64,000 nt of DNA from Streptomyces albireticuli (GCF_021228125.1 NZ_JAJQQS010000007.1:260744-324743); one strand, 5' to 3'; counted from the first letter of the stretch, positions 1-9,439 are shown. Made by a program: numbers and translations. Notes: a model not told the origin generated them from the sequence alone.

Positions 1-599
1 TAGAACGCCTTGGGCAGCGGGGAGAACACGTCGTAGAAGAGCTGCTCCTTGAAGGTGGAGACCGGCTTCTTCAGCTCGATGGTGAACTCGAGGTCACTGG
101 TGACCTTGAGGCCCTCCATCTTCTCGGCCTTCGGGTCGCCCTCGGCCGGGTGGACCTCGTCGTAACCCTTGATGGGCTCGAACCAAGAGGCGTTCAGCTG
201 CTTGTTCTTGGCGTTGGCGGCCCAGTTCCAGGCGTCCACGAAGGAGGCGGCGGTCTGGTCCTCGCCGTTGTGGAACTTCCAGCCCGGCTTCAGCTTGACC
301 TTGAAGGTCTGGTTGTCGGCGGTGTCGATGCTCTCGGCCGCCACCAGGCGCAGCTTGGACTTCTCGTCGAAGTCGACGAGGCCGCGGAAGAGGTTCTTGA
401 CGATGTAACCGCCGCCGACCTCATTGGTGTTGCTCGGGATGATCGGGTTCTGCGGTTCCACGTTGTAGTACGTGTAGGTGCCGTCGGGATTGACAGCCGC
501 GTTGTCATCACTGTCGTTTCCACCGCCACCACAGGCCGTAGCTGTCAACGCAACGGCTATCGCACCTGCGACCCAGGTAGCGCTCTTGGCACCGCGCAT
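1..599 (-). CDS. Peptide ABC transporter substrate-binding lipoprotein (partial, C-terminus outside window)
   Basis: The first 199 residues of a family-5 solute-binding protein (DppA/OppA type), which captures peptides outside the membrane and delivers them to an ABC permease. The start ATG lies 9 bases after GAGGAG. A short signal peptide ends in a lipobox (TATAC, then a Gly-rich linker), so the mature N-terminal Cys should be lipidated. The segment contains the family's early fold, including FRGLVDFD and LKPGWKFHNGED. The rest runs off the left edge. Its position beside typA and sdh resembles the S. coelicolor bldK surroundings, so a BldKB-like role is possible but unproven. Confidence 0.85.
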   Translation of the reverse strand, partial: MRGAKSATWVAGAIAVALTATACGGGGNDSDDNAAVNPDGTYTYYNVEPQNPIIPSNTNEVGGGYIVKNLFRGLVDFDEKSKLRLVAAESIDTADNQTFKVKLKPGWKFHNGEDQTAASFVDAWNWAANAKNKQLNASWFEPIKGYDEVHPAEGDPKAEKMEGLKVTSDLEFTIELKKPVSTFKEQLFYDVFSPLPKAF

Positions 600-895
600 G
601 GGTATGCCCTCCTCAGGAGTCCACTATCACTACAAGAGAGGCGCCGGCCCCACGCTGACACCCCTGACAGCGGAGACGGAACCGGCACCTCGAGTGTGCT
701 CGTGAGTCGGCGCTCCCCACAGCGCGTGACCCGTTGACCCGAGCTCAGTGAACCCAACTATTAAGTACGTCCGCCTTGTAAACCACACTTAAAGGGTCTC
801 GCTTTGGTCACATCGGCCGAGCAGAGTTGTTCGAAATCCGGACAAAGGGAGTGCAGACAGACACCCGCGAAACGGACTGTTAACACAACAACAGA

Positions 896-926
896 CGCCC
901 TCTGTCCGCTATACGGACAGAGGGCG
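896..926 (-). terminator. Perfect 13-bp stem hairpin
   Basis: Arms 896-908 and 914-926 are exact reverse complements around the 5-base loop CTATA. On the minus strand the stem is followed by a T-rich run. It is the third hairpin downstream of typA. Confidence 0.6.
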
Positions 927-999
927 AAGAAAACTGACGGATAATCCGTTGACGGGACCGAAACACGGCCGCATCACGAGCAGCACCGCAGAGCATGCC

Positions 1000-1045
1000 A
1001 GAGGCCCGGAGCCCACCGCTACGGAAGCGGGGATTCCGGGCCTCT
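1000..1045 (-). terminator. Nested hairpin downstream of typA
   Basis: Arms 1000-1010 and 1035-1045 (AGAGGCCCGGA and its complement) pair perfectly. A second small stem (CCGCT/AGCGG) sits inside the loop. It is probably a backup terminator. Confidence 0.6.
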
Positions 1046-1055
1046 TCGGCTACCC

Positions 1056-1085
1056 GGGGGCGCACTCCCCAAGGAGTGCGCCCCC
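1056..1085 (-). terminator. typA terminator, perfect 13-bp stem
   Basis: Arms 1056-1068 and 1073-1085 are perfect complements with the 4-base loop CCAA. The hairpin begins 8 bases past the typA stop codon, so it is the primary terminator of typA. Confidence 0.75.
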
Positions 1086-1092
1086 TCAGCGC

Positions 1093-2997
1093 TTAGCGCT
1101 TGGCGCGGGACGCGGTGCGGCCGCGCTCCTTCTGGTCCAGGACGACCTTGCGGATGCGCACGGCCTCCGGGGTCACCTCGACGCACTCGTCGTCGCGGCA
1201 GAACTCCAGGGACTGCTCCAGCGACAGCTTGCGCGGCGGGACGATCGCCTCGAAGGAGTCGGCGGAGGAGGAGCGCATGTTGGTGAGCTTCTTCTCCTTG
1301 GTGATGTTGACGTCCATGTCGTCGGCGCGGGAGTTCTCGCCGACGATCATGCCCTCGTACACCTCGGTGCCCGGGTCGGTGAAGAGCACGCCGCGCTCCT
1401 GGAGGTTCGTCATCGCGAAGGCGGTGACGGCACCGGCGCGGTCGGCGACCAGGGAGCCGTTGTTACGGGTCTTCAGCTCGCCGAACCACGGCTCGTGGCC
1501 CTCGTGGATGGAGTGGGCGATACCGGTGCCGCGGGTGTTCGTCAGGAACTCCGTGCGGAAGCCGATCAGACCACGGGACGGGACGACGAACTCCATACGG
1601 ACCCAGCCGGAGCCGTGGTTGGACATGTTGTCCATACGGCCCTTGCGGGTGCCCATGAGCTGCGTGACCGCGCCCATGTGCTCCTCGGGCACGTCGACCG
1701 TGAGGCGCTCGACCGGCTCGTGGGTCTTGCCGTCGACCTGCTTGGTGACGACCTGCGGCTTGCCGATGGTCATCTCGAAGCCCTCGCGGCGCATCTGCTC
1801 GACCAGGATGGCCAGCGCCAGCTCACCGCGGCCCTGCACCTCCCAGGCGTCGGGGCGCTCGGTGTCCAGGACGCGCAGCGAGACGTTACCGATCAGCTCG
1901 CGGTCCAGACGGTCCTTGACCTGGCGGGCGGTGACCTTGCGGTCCTTGACGGCGGACTTGGCGTCCGCGCCCTTGCCCGTGCCGCCGCGGCCGACCAGCG
2001 GCGAGGTGTTGGTGCCGATGGTCATGGAGATCGCGGGCTCGTCGACCGTGATCAGGGGCAGCGCGACCGGGTTCTCCGGGTCGGCCAGGGTCTCACCGAT
2101 CATGATGTCGGGGATACCGGCGACGGCGCAGATGTCACCCGGGCCGGCCACCTCGGCGGGCTTGCGGGTGAGGGCCTCGGTCATCATCAGCTCGGTGATG
2201 CGGACGTTGGAGATGGTGCCGTCACGCTTGATCCACGCGACCGTCTGGCCCTTGCGCAGCTCGCCCTGCTCGACGCGGAGCAGCGCGATGCGGCCGAGGA
2301 AGTTGTCGGCGTCGAGGTTGGTGACGTGGGCCTGGAGCGGCGCGTCCTCCTCGTACGCCGGAGCCGGGACGTGCTCCAGGATCGTGGAGAAGAACGGCTC
2401 CAGGTTGGTGCTGTCCGCGGGGACGGTGCCGTCCTCCGGCTTGGTCAGCGAGGCGATGCCGTCACGGCCGCAGGCGTAGACGATCGGGAACTCGATCTGG
2501 TCCTCGTCCGCGTCCAGGTCGAGGAAGAGGTCGTACGTCTCGTTGACGACCTCGTCGATGCGGGAGTCCGGGCGGTCCGTCTTGTTGATGCAGAGGATGA
2601 CCGGCTTCCGCTGCTGGAGCGCCTTGCGGAGCACGAAGCGGGTCTGCGGCAGCGGGCCCTCGGAGGCGTCCACCAGCAGCACGACCGCGTCCACCATCGA
2701 CAGACCGCGCTCGACCTCGCCACCGAAGTCGGCGTGGCCGGGGGTGTCGATGATGTTGATCGTGATCGGGTCCCCGCCGTCCTTGGGGTGGTACTTCACC
2801 GCCGTGTTCTTGGCGAGGATCGTGATGCCCTTCTCACGCTCCAGGTCGTTCGAGTCCATGACGCGGTCGTCGACGGAGTCGAGCTGGTGCGCGGCGAAGG
2901 CGCCGGCCTGCTTGAGCATGGCGTCGACGATGGTCGTCTTGCCGTGGTCGACGTGGGCGACGATGGCGACGTTTCGAATGTCGTGGCGCGTGGGCAC
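1093..2997 (-). CDS. typA: Ribosome-associated GTPase TypA/BipA
   Basis: A translational GTPase related to EF-G that binds 70S ribosomes and affects ribosome assembly and stress or low-temperature growth. The G1 motif AHVDHGKTT lies near residues 13-21, DTPGHADFGGEV is the G3 region and NKTDRPDSR the G4 region. The later sequence (GRGELALAILVEQMRREG; RGLIGFRTEF) matches the BipA-specific C-terminal part. The chosen GTG start gives VPTRHDIRN and 634 residues, and sits 11 bases after GGAG. An upstream ATG at 3090 would add about 31 residues with no homology and no ribosome site. It is probably monocistronic. Confidence 0.96.
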   Translation of the reverse strand: MPTRHDIRNVAIVAHVDHGKTTIVDAMLKQAGAFAAHQLDSVDDRVMDSNDLEREKGITILAKNTAVKYHPKDGGDPITINIIDTPGHADFGGEVERGLSMVDAVVLLVDASEGPLPQTRFVLRKALQQRKPVILCINKTDRPDSRIDEVVNETYDLFLDLDADEDQIEFPIVYACGRDGIASLTKPEDGTVPADSTNLEPFFSTILEHVPAPAYEEDAPLQAHVTNLDADNFLGRIALLRVEQGELRKGQTVAWIKRDGTISNVRITELMMTEALTRKPAEVAGPGDICAVAGIPDIMIGETLADPENPVALPLITVDEPAISMTIGTNTSPLVGRGGTGKGADAKSAVKDRKVTARQVKDRLDRELIGNVSLRVLDTERPDAWEVQGRGELALAILVEQMRREGFEMTIGKPQVVTKQVDGKTHEPVERLTVDVPEEHMGAVTQLMGTRKGRMDNMSNHGSGWVRMEFVVPSRGLIGFRTEFLTNTRGTGIAHSIHEGHEPWFGELKTRNNGSLVADRAGAVTAFAMTNLQERGVLFTDPGTEVYEGMIVGENSRADDMDVNITKEKKLTNMRSSSADSFEAIVPPRKLSLEQSLEFCRDDECVEVTPEAVRIRKVVLDQKERGRTASRAKR

Positions 2998-3236
2998 TTG
3001 CGGCGCTTCTCCCGGAATCGTGGATGGCAGCGCGTACGGTCCGGTACGCGCGCCTGCCGGGCAGGACACGCCACGGCCTATCCACTCCATGGTACGGGGC
3101 CGCGCCGACTTCGGCCGCCCCAGGCTGCTGGCGCACCCTCTGACCTGCGATTACTTCGGGAAAGACGGACCGTTTCAGCCCTCCGGGGCGGGGCCGCGGC
3201 CGGGCCTTCCGGACACGCGGCGGATCCGCCCGGGCC

Positions 3237-5099
3237 CTAGCGCCGGAACCCGATGTCCTGGTAGCGCGGCGTCGCCAGGCCGAACGCGCCCGCGTTCACC
3301 ACCGTGCCCCTGGCCGCCACCAGCTCCGGGCGCTGGTAGAGCGGGATCGAACCGGCCGCCGCCCAGATCCGGGCGTCCGCGCGGCCGACCAGGTCGCGGG
3401 AGACCTCCGTGTCCAGCTCGGTGGACGCCTGCTCGAAGAGCTGGTCGATCTGGTCCGTGCCCACCCGGGTGTAGTTCTGCTCGACCAGCAGCGAGCCGTC
3501 CGCGGCGGGCTGCGGCTTGGCGAAGACCGGGCGGGCGTCCGTCGAGGGGTAGGCGGTGGCGGGCCAGGAGTAGAGGGCGAGGTCGTAGGTGCCGGCGGCG
3601 ATGTGGTCCTTGAAGTAGCCCGCGTCGGCGACCTTGGTGATCTCCGTGTGGATCCCGACGGCGTCGAGCTGGCGGGCGACGCGGTCGCCGACGGCCCGCA
3701 GCGGCTCGGCGGCGGAGCCCTCCGGCAGGACGAAGCGGAGCGTGAGCCTCTTGCCGTCCTTCATCCGCACGGGCGGCGCGACGCGGGCCGGCTTGCCGTC
3801 CGTGCCGCGCGCGGGCCCGTGCTCCCGCCAGCCCGCGTCCGCGAGGAGCCGTCCCGCCGCCTTGGGGTCGGTGCCGCCGATCGCGTCGCTGTTGTCCTCG
3901 TAGCCCTGCTGGCCGGCCATGAAGAGGTGGCTGCCCTGTGGCGCGGCGGGCAGGCCCAGTGGGCGCAGAACCGATTCAGCGAGGGTCTTGCGGTCGAGGG
4001 CGCGGGCCACCGCGCGGCGCACCCGTTCATCGGCGAGGGCACCCGAGGAGCCGTTGAGGGCGAGCTGGGTGTAGGCGGGCTCCAGCGACCGGCGGACGGC
4101 CGTGCCGCGCAGCGGCCCGGGCGGAGCGGCGCGCTTCTCCCCCTTCTCCCCCTTCTCCGCCTTCTCGCCCTTCTCGCCCTTCTTGCCGTTCTCCCCCTTC
4201 CTCCCGCGCGGCCGGTTCGCGGCCACGATGCGGTCGGCGTCGGCCGTGCCCACGTCGGCGAGGTCCAGGCGGCCGGCGGCCAGCGCGGCGGCCCGCTCCC
4301 CGCGGGGCACGGCCCGCAGCACCAGCTGGTCGAGCTTGGCCCGGTCGCCCCACCACTTCGGGTCGCGGACGAGCGTGAGGGTGCCCTGGCCGTTGTCGCG
4401 CGGCCCGACCTTGAAGGGTCCGGCCGAGACCTTGAGCTCGTTGCGGGCGCTGTCGTTGAAGGCGTTGGCGTCGCCCATGACGGACTTCGGGTAGAGCGGG
4501 GTGAAGAGGGCGGCCCAGTCGGCGCAGGGACGGGCGAAGGTGACCTTGACCTCGTGGGCGTCCGCGCCCTGCTCGACCCGGTCGATCCGGTCGTAGCCGG
4601 CGTTGCGGGCCGTCCAGTAGCCGCTGTCCCGGCCGCGCAGCGCCTGCCACTGGGCCTGGAAGTCGGCGGCCGAGAGGGCCTTGCCGTCGTTCCAGGCAGC
4701 CCGGGGGTTGAGCTTGTAGACCACGACCTGGCGGGGGGCGCGCTGGACGACCTCGGCGGAGGCCAGGTAGTCGGGGTCGCGGCGCGGGCGGCCGTGGTCG
4801 TCCAGGGTGAAGAGGGCGGGCAGGGCGGCCGCGGCGACGCGGCGGGTCGCGGCGTCGGCGTCCGACTGGAAGGTGTTGAGGGTGGCCGGCAGGGCGTCCA
4901 CGGCCCAGCGCAGGGTGCCCTTGTCGGCGACCTTGTCGCGGGGCAGGGCGTTGATGTCCTGCGGGGTGATCACGCCCTCGTCCGCGTCGTCCCCGTCGAG
5001 GCCGCAGCCGGCCAGCACGGGCAGCGGCAGCAGGATCCCGGCGGCCAGCAGGGCGGCGGAGCGGCGCCGGAGCCGGGTGCGGATCGAGAGGGGGGCCAT
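3237..5099 (-). CDS. Orphan peptide-type ABC substrate-binding lipoprotein with a Gly-Glu-Lys insert
   Basis: A 620-residue family-5 solute-binding protein. The N-terminus has an Arg-rich n-region, a hydrophobic core and the lipobox LAGC at about residues 29-32, so it should be a surface lipoprotein. The body has the typical two-lobe features (PRQVVVYKLNPRAAWNDGK; SAGPFKVGP). Between residues about 296 and 325 lies a low-complexity run built from repeated GEK/AEK triplets, absent from usual relatives, probably an exposed loop. No permease or ATPase genes adjoin it, so it may serve a distant transporter. GGAGG lies 6 bases before the ATG. Confidence 0.88.
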   Translation of the reverse strand: MAPLSIRTRLRRRSAALLAAGILLPLPVLAGCGLDGDDADEGVITPQDINALPRDKVADKGTLRWAVDALPATLNTFQSDADAATRRVAAAALPALFTLDDHGRPRRDPDYLASAEVVQRAPRQVVVYKLNPRAAWNDGKALSAADFQAQWQALRGRDSGYWTARNAGYDRIDRVEQGADAHEVKVTFARPCADWAALFTPLYPKSVMGDANAFNDSARNELKVSAGPFKVGPRDNGQGTLTLVRDPKWWGDRAKLDQLVLRAVPRGERAAALAAGRLDLADVGTADADRIVAANRPRGRKGENGKKGEKGEKAEKGEKGEKRAAPPGPLRGTAVRRSLEPAYTQLALNGSSGALADERVRRAVARALDRKTLAESVLRPLGLPAAPQGSHLFMAGQQGYEDNSDAIGGTDPKAAGRLLADAGWREHGPARGTDGKPARVAPPVRMKDGKRLTLRFVLPEGSAAEPLRAVGDRVARQLDAVGIHTEITKVADAGYFKDHIAAGTYDLALYSWPATAYPSTDARPVFAKPQPAADGSLLVEQNYTRVGTDQIDQLFEQASTELDTEVSRDLVGRADARIWAAAGSIPLYQRPELVAARGTVVNAGAFGLATPRYQDIGFRR

Positions 5100-5406
5100 G
5101 GGATACCTCCGCCGGGACGGGGACGGCTGCCGGATCGCGCGCGTCCGGCGCGATGAGCCGCTGATCGCATCTACTGCTCACCACTGAATGTGACAGTCCG
5201 CTCGAACCCCCGGCGACACGGCGCCCCGCGGGGACACGCCACCCACGTGGCCGAACGTGCGGCGGCCCCCGGGCGCTGCGCGAATGCGCTCCCGCGAAGC
5301 CGCGATCGTGACCGCTATCTTCCGCTGGAGGGGTGTGACGCGCGACACTCTCTGTCGCATGAGCGTCGCCACCCGCAACCGCCGACCGCGGAAGTGAGGG
5401 CAAGAC
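5100..5406. other. Divergent intergenic region
   Basis: These 307 bases separate the minus-strand lipoprotein gene from the plus-strand sdh cluster and must hold both promoters. I see a small inverted repeat, GCGACA-CTCTC-TGTCGC (5342-5358), about 50 bases before the plus-strand start. No confident promoter hexamers can be named. Confidence 0.45.
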
Positions 5407-5691
5407 ATGTCCCTGAACGACGAAGTGACGGCAGTTCAGCGCTGCCTGGACGAGCTCGGCCGGGCGCTGACCCGTCTGGAGAGCCATCTGGGCAACCGCG
5501 ATCTGGACCTGCGGCGGGTCCGCACCGACGCCGCACACCTGCGCGAGAGCGTCACTCTCCTGCGGGACATCCACCCCGCGGAACGCCCGCGCCCCGAGAC
5601 CGTGCCGGTCCCCGACACCCCGTACGACGCCTCCCTGTGGACGGACGCCGACGAGGAGGGCCTCGGGGCCCGCGACCGGCGCGCCCCCTGA
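5407..5691 (+). CDS. Small conserved protein of unknown function upstream of sdh
   Basis: A 94-residue acidic, helix-prone protein. Residues about 1-55 form an amphipathic helical region with heptad-like Leu and Val spacing and could form a coiled coil. The C-terminus is Pro/Asp-rich and probably disordered. There is no signal peptide or membrane segment. GAGGGC lies 7 bases before the ATG. It ends 60 bases before the cytochrome b gene on the same strand, so co-transcription with succinate dehydrogenase is likely. Its function is unknown; an assembly or accessory role is only a guess from position. Confidence 0.7.
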   Translation: MSLNDEVTAVQRCLDELGRALTRLESHLGNRDLDLRRVRTDAAHLRESVTLLRDIHPAERPRPETVPVPDTPYDASLWTDADEEGLGARDRRAP

Positions 5692-5751
5692 CGGGCACGG
5701 GCACCGCGGCAGCCAGGCACCGACCATCCCCGCTCCTCACCGGAGTCCCCT

Positions 5752-6606
5752 TTGGCCACTGGTACCGACCCCCAAGCAGGCACCGCCCCCGCCGCCGGCG
5801 GAGCCGCCCCCGCGCGCGGCGGCGTCAACCACCCCTCGCGCGCCGCGATCGGCGCCCGTCACCTGCGCCCGGACCGCTGGTGGCTGGCGCCCGCGGTCAC
5901 CGCCGCCGGACTGTTCGCGTTCGTCGTCTACTCCACCTGGCGCGCCTTCGCGAACGACGCCTACTACGCCGCGCCCTACGTCTCGCCCTTCTACTCCCCC
6001 TGCATCGCCGAGAACTGCGTCCCCATGAAGGGCGGCGCGGACTGGGAGGTCTTCGGCGCCTGGTGGGGCCTCTCGCCCGCCCTGCTGATCCTGATCTTCC
6101 CGCTGGGCTTCCGGCTGACCTGCTACTACTACCGCAAGGCGTACTACCGCGGCTTCTGGGCCTCGCCCCCCGCCTGCGCCGTCGCCGAGCCGCACGCGAA
6201 GTACACCGGGGAGACCCGCTTCCCGCTGATCCTGCAGAACGTCCACCGCTACTTCTTCTACTTCGCGGTGATCGTCGCGGGCATCCTCACCTATGACACG
6301 GCCCTGGGCTTCCGCGACGAGCGGGGCGAATGGGGCCACATGGGCCTCGGCACCCTCGTCCTCCTCGCGAACATCGCGCTGATCTGGGCGTACACCCTCT
6401 CCTGCCACTCCTGCCGGCACATCGTCGGCGGCCGGATCCGCACCTTCTCCAAGCACCCGGTGCGCTACCGCATGTGGGGCTGGGTCAGCGCGCTCAACGC
6501 CCGGCACATGCTGCTCGCGTGGGCCTCCCTGATCAGCGTGGCGGCCGCCGACTTCTACGTCTATCTGGTCGCCAGTGGCGCCTTCGACGATCCGCGCTTT
6601 TTCTAG
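5752..6606 (+). CDS. Succinate dehydrogenase cytochrome b membrane subunit
   Basis: A 284-residue membrane anchor with five hydrophobic segments, at about residues 45-63, 107-125, 160-180, 195-215 and 248-268. His residues within or beside the segments (NVHRYFFY, SCHSCRH, NARHMLL) are candidates for heme ligation. The arrangement fits the single-polypeptide, di-heme type of anchor that occurs next to the FrdA-like flavoprotein in actinobacteria (mycobacterial Sdh1 type). The start is TTG, 6 bases after GGAG. The stop TAG overlaps the ribosome site of sdhA. The cytochrome passes electrons from succinate to menaquinone. Confidence 0.88.
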   Translation: MATGTDPQAGTAPAAGGAAPARGGVNHPSRAAIGARHLRPDRWWLAPAVTAAGLFAFVVYSTWRAFANDAYYAAPYVSPFYSPCIAENCVPMKGGADWEVFGAWWGLSPALLILIFPLGFRLTCYYYRKAYYRGFWASPPACAVAEPHAKYTGETRFPLILQNVHRYFFYFAVIVAGILTYDTALGFRDERGEWGHMGLGTLVLLANIALIWAYTLSCHSCRHIVGGRIRTFSKHPVRYRMWGWVSALNARHMLLAWASLISVAAADFYVYLVASGAFDDPRFF

Positions 6607-6618
6607 GAGGGGCTACTG

Positions 6619-8574
6619 ATGTCGCGTACGGCACGACAGGACTGGGACGTGGTCGTGGTCGGCGCCGGCGGCGCGGGACTGCGGGCCGCCATCGAGGCCC
6701 GGGAGCAGGGCCTGCGCTGCGCCGTCATCTGCAAGTCGCTCTTCGGCAAGGCCCACACGGTCATGGCCGAGGGCGGCATCGCCGCCAGCATGGGCAATGT
6801 CAACGAGGGCGACAACTGGCAGGTGCACTTCAGAGACACCATGCGCGGGGGCAAATTCCTCAACCACTGGCGGATGGCCGAACTGCACGCCAGGGAGGCC
6901 CCCGACCGGGTCTGGGAGCTGGAGACCTGGGGCGCGGTCTTCGACCGCACCAAGGACGGGAAGATCTCGCAGCGCAACTTCGGCGGGCACGAGTACCCCC
7001 GGCTGGCGCACGTCGGCGACCGTACGGGCCTGGAGCTGATCCGCACCCTCCAGCAGAAGATCGTCGCCCTCCAGCAGGAGGACCTGCGGGAGCACGGCGA
7101 CTACGAGGCCCGGCTGAAGGTCTTCCAGGAGTGCACCGTCACCCGCCTGCTCAAGGACGGCAACAGGATCTCGGGCGTCTTCGGCTACGAACGCGAGTCC
7201 GGGCGCTTCTTCGTGATCGAGTCCCCCGCCGTGGTGCTGGCCACCGGCGGCATCGGCAAGTCCTTCAAGGTGACGTCGAACTCCTGGGAGTACACCGGCG
7301 ACGGCCACGCGCTGGCGCTGCTCGCCGGTGCCTCGCTGATCAACATGGAGTTCGTGCAGTTCCACCCGACGGGCATGGTCTGGCCGCCGTCCGTCAAGGG
7401 CATCCTCGTCACCGAGTCCGTCCGCGGCGACGGCGGGGTGCTGCGCAACAGCGACGGCAAGCGGTTCATGTTCGACTACGTCCCGGACGTCTTCAAGGAG
7501 AAGTACGCGGAGTCCGAGGCCGAGGGCGACCGCTGGTACAAGGACCCCGACCACAACCGCCGGCCGCCCGAGCTGCTCCCCCGCGACGAGGTGGCCCGCG
7601 CCATCAACTCCGAGGTCAAGGCCGGCCGCGGCAGCCCGCACGGCGGGGTCTTCCTGGACATCTCCAGCCGGCTGCCGGCCGAGGAGATCCGCCGCAAGCT
7701 GCCGTCCATGCACCACCAGTTCAAGGAACTGGCGGACGTGGACATCACGGCGGAGCCGATGGAGGTGGGCCCCACCTGCCACTACGTGATGGGCGGCGTG
7801 GACGTCGACCCGGACACGGCGGCCGCGACCGGCGTGCCCGGCCTGTTCGCCGCCGGCGAGGTCGCGGGCGGGATGCACGGCTCCAACCGGCTGGGCGGCA
7901 ACTCCCTCTCCGACCTGCTGGTCTTCGGCCGCCGCGCCGGGCTGCACGCCGCCCGGTACGCGACCGGCCTCACCGGGCCCGGCCGGCCCGCCGTCACCGA
8001 CGCCGACGTCGAGGCGGCGGAGGCCGAGGCGCTGCGCCCGTTCAGCGCGGAAGGCGGTGGGGCCGGCGGGGCGGGAGGGGCCGAGGGCGCCCCCGGCCCG
8101 GCCGAGAACCCGTACACCCTGCACCAGGAGCTCCAGCAGTCCATGAACGACCTGGTGGGCATCATCCGCAAGGGACCGGAGATGACGGAGGCGCTGCGCC
8201 GGCTGGCGCTGCTGCGCGGCCGGTCCCGGCGTGCGGGCGTGGAGGGGCACCGGCAGTTCAACCCCGGCTGGCACCTGGCCATCGACCTGCGCAACATGCT
8301 GCTGGTCAGCGAGTGCGTGGCGCGCGCGGCCCTGGAGCGCACCGAGAGCCGGGGCGGGCACACGCGCGACGACCATCCGGCGATGGACCGGCGGTGGCGC
8401 CAGGTCAACCTGGTCTGCCGGCTGCTGGCGGAGAGCGACGAGGCCGATCCGCTGCTGGGGCTGATCGAGGTGGAGCGGCGCGCGATGCCGCCGATCCGGG
8501 GCGACCTGCTGGCGCTCTTCGAGAAGGACGAGCTGATGAAGTACCTGACCGACGAGGAGCTGACCGCACCGTGA
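6619..8574 (+). CDS. sdhA: Succinate dehydrogenase/fumarate reductase flavoprotein subunit
   Basis: A 651-residue FAD subunit that oxidises succinate to fumarate in the TCA cycle and respiratory complex II. The dinucleotide motif GAGGAG is at residues 15-20. HTVMAEGGI supplies the His (about residue 46) that normally carries covalent FAD. QFHPTGM, SVRGDGGVL and CHYVMGGV are substrate-site signatures, and GSNRLGGNSL is the usual late FAD contact. A Gly/Ala-rich stretch near residue 480 looks like a linker. AGGAGG lies 7 bases before the ATG. The stop overlaps the sdhB start by 4 bases, so translation is coupled. Confidence 0.96.
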   Translation: MSRTARQDWDVVVVGAGGAGLRAAIEAREQGLRCAVICKSLFGKAHTVMAEGGIAASMGNVNEGDNWQVHFRDTMRGGKFLNHWRMAELHAREAPDRVWELETWGAVFDRTKDGKISQRNFGGHEYPRLAHVGDRTGLELIRTLQQKIVALQQEDLREHGDYEARLKVFQECTVTRLLKDGNRISGVFGYERESGRFFVIESPAVVLATGGIGKSFKVTSNSWEYTGDGHALALLAGASLINMEFVQFHPTGMVWPPSVKGILVTESVRGDGGVLRNSDGKRFMFDYVPDVFKEKYAESEAEGDRWYKDPDHNRRPPELLPRDEVARAINSEVKAGRGSPHGGVFLDISSRLPAEEIRRKLPSMHHQFKELADVDITAEPMEVGPTCHYVMGGVDVDPDTAAATGVPGLFAAGEVAGGMHGSNRLGGNSLSDLLVFGRRAGLHAARYATGLTGPGRPAVTDADVEAAEAEALRPFSAEGGGAGGAGGAEGAPGPAENPYTLHQELQQSMNDLVGIIRKGPEMTEALRRLALLRGRSRRAGVEGHRQFNPGWHLAIDLRNMLLVSECVARAALERTESRGGHTRDDHPAMDRRWRQVNLVCRLLAESDEADPLLGLIEVERRAMPPIRGDLLALFEKDELMKYLTDEELTAP

Positions 8575-9338
8575 GCTACGACGCCCACTTCCGGGTATGG
8601 CGAGGGGACGCGTCCGGCGGGGAGCTCGCCGACCACACCGTCGCCGTCAACGACGGCGAGGTCGTCCTGGACGTCATCCACCGGCTCCAGGCCACCGAGG
8701 CCACCGACCTGGCCGTCCGCTGGAACTGCAAGGCGGGCAAGTGCGGTTCCTGCAGCGCGGAGATCAACGGCAGGCCGCGGCTGATGTGCATGACCCGGAT
8801 GTCGTCCCTGCCCCCCGGCGAGACCGTGACCGTCACCCCGATGCGCGCCTTCCCGGTCGTCCGGGACCTGGTGACGGACGTGTCGTTCAACTACGCCAAG
8901 GCGCGCGAGGTCCCCGCGTTCGTCCCGCCGCCCGGCCTGGCGCCCGGGGAGTACCGGATGCGGCAGGAGGACGTCGGCCGCTCCCAGGAGTTCCGCAAGT
9001 GCATCGAGTGCTTCCTGTGCCAGGACACCTGCCATGTGGTGCGCGACCACGAGGAGAACAAGACCGCCTTCGCCGGGCCCCGCTTCCTGATGCGCGTCGC
9101 CGAGCTGGACATGCACCCCCTGGACGCCGCGGCCGAGACCGGCCTGGACCGCAAGCGGGCCGCGCAGGAGGAGCACGGACTGGGCTACTGCAACATCACC
9201 AAGTGCTGCACGGAGGTCTGCCCCGAACACATCAAGATCACCGACAATGCCCTGATTCCGCTCAAGGAGCGCGCGGTCGACCGTAAGTACGACCCGCTGG
9301 TCTGGCTCGGCAGCAAGATCCGCCGGCGCGGAGCGTGA
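8571..9338 (+). CDS. sdhB: Succinate dehydrogenase iron-sulfur subunit
   Basis: A 255-residue electron-transfer subunit between the flavoprotein and the cytochrome. The [2Fe-2S] ligands are Cys53, 58, 61 and 73. The C-terminal ferredoxin domain has C144-x2-C-x2-C-x3-C154 and a second set around Cys207, 213 and 217, giving the usual [4Fe-4S] and [3Fe-4S] centres. Translation starts at the GTG inside the sdhA stop region (GTGA overlap). The next gene starts 101 bases on, and no strong terminator is visible in between. Confidence 0.95.
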   Translation: MSYDAHFRVWRGDASGGELADHTVAVNDGEVVLDVIHRLQATEATDLAVRWNCKAGKCGSCSAEINGRPRLMCMTRMSSLPPGETVTVTPMRAFPVVRDLVTDVSFNYAKAREVPAFVPPPGLAPGEYRMRQEDVGRSQEFRKCIECFLCQDTCHVVRDHEENKTAFAGPRFLMRVAELDMHPLDAAAETGLDRKRAAQEEHGLGYCNITKCCTEVCPEHIKITDNALIPLKERAVDRKYDPLVWLGSKIRRRGA

Positions 9339-9439
9339 CAGGGGGCGCGAGAAGGGGCGCGAGCAGGCGCGAATACAGACCGTAAATGGCCCCGCGCTCC
9401 CGGTAGCGGGTCGGACACTACCGCCATACGCTCACAAAT

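Larger units (their letters stand above)
600..1092. other. Intergenic region between the lipoprotein gene and typA
   Basis: No gene is seen in these 493 bases. The typA side holds three strong hairpins (listed separately). The remainder, roughly 600-890, should carry the promoter and leader of the lipoprotein gene. An A+T-rich patch at about 756-795 is the best promoter candidate on the minus strand, but no clean -35/-10 pair can be named. Confidence 0.5.

Noticed and set aside
949..3240. A 763-codon plus-strand reading frame opposite typA
   Set aside because: It is the antisense shadow of typA: Asp/Val/Leu/Gly-rich composition and no family motif. The minus-strand reading has all GTPase motifs.
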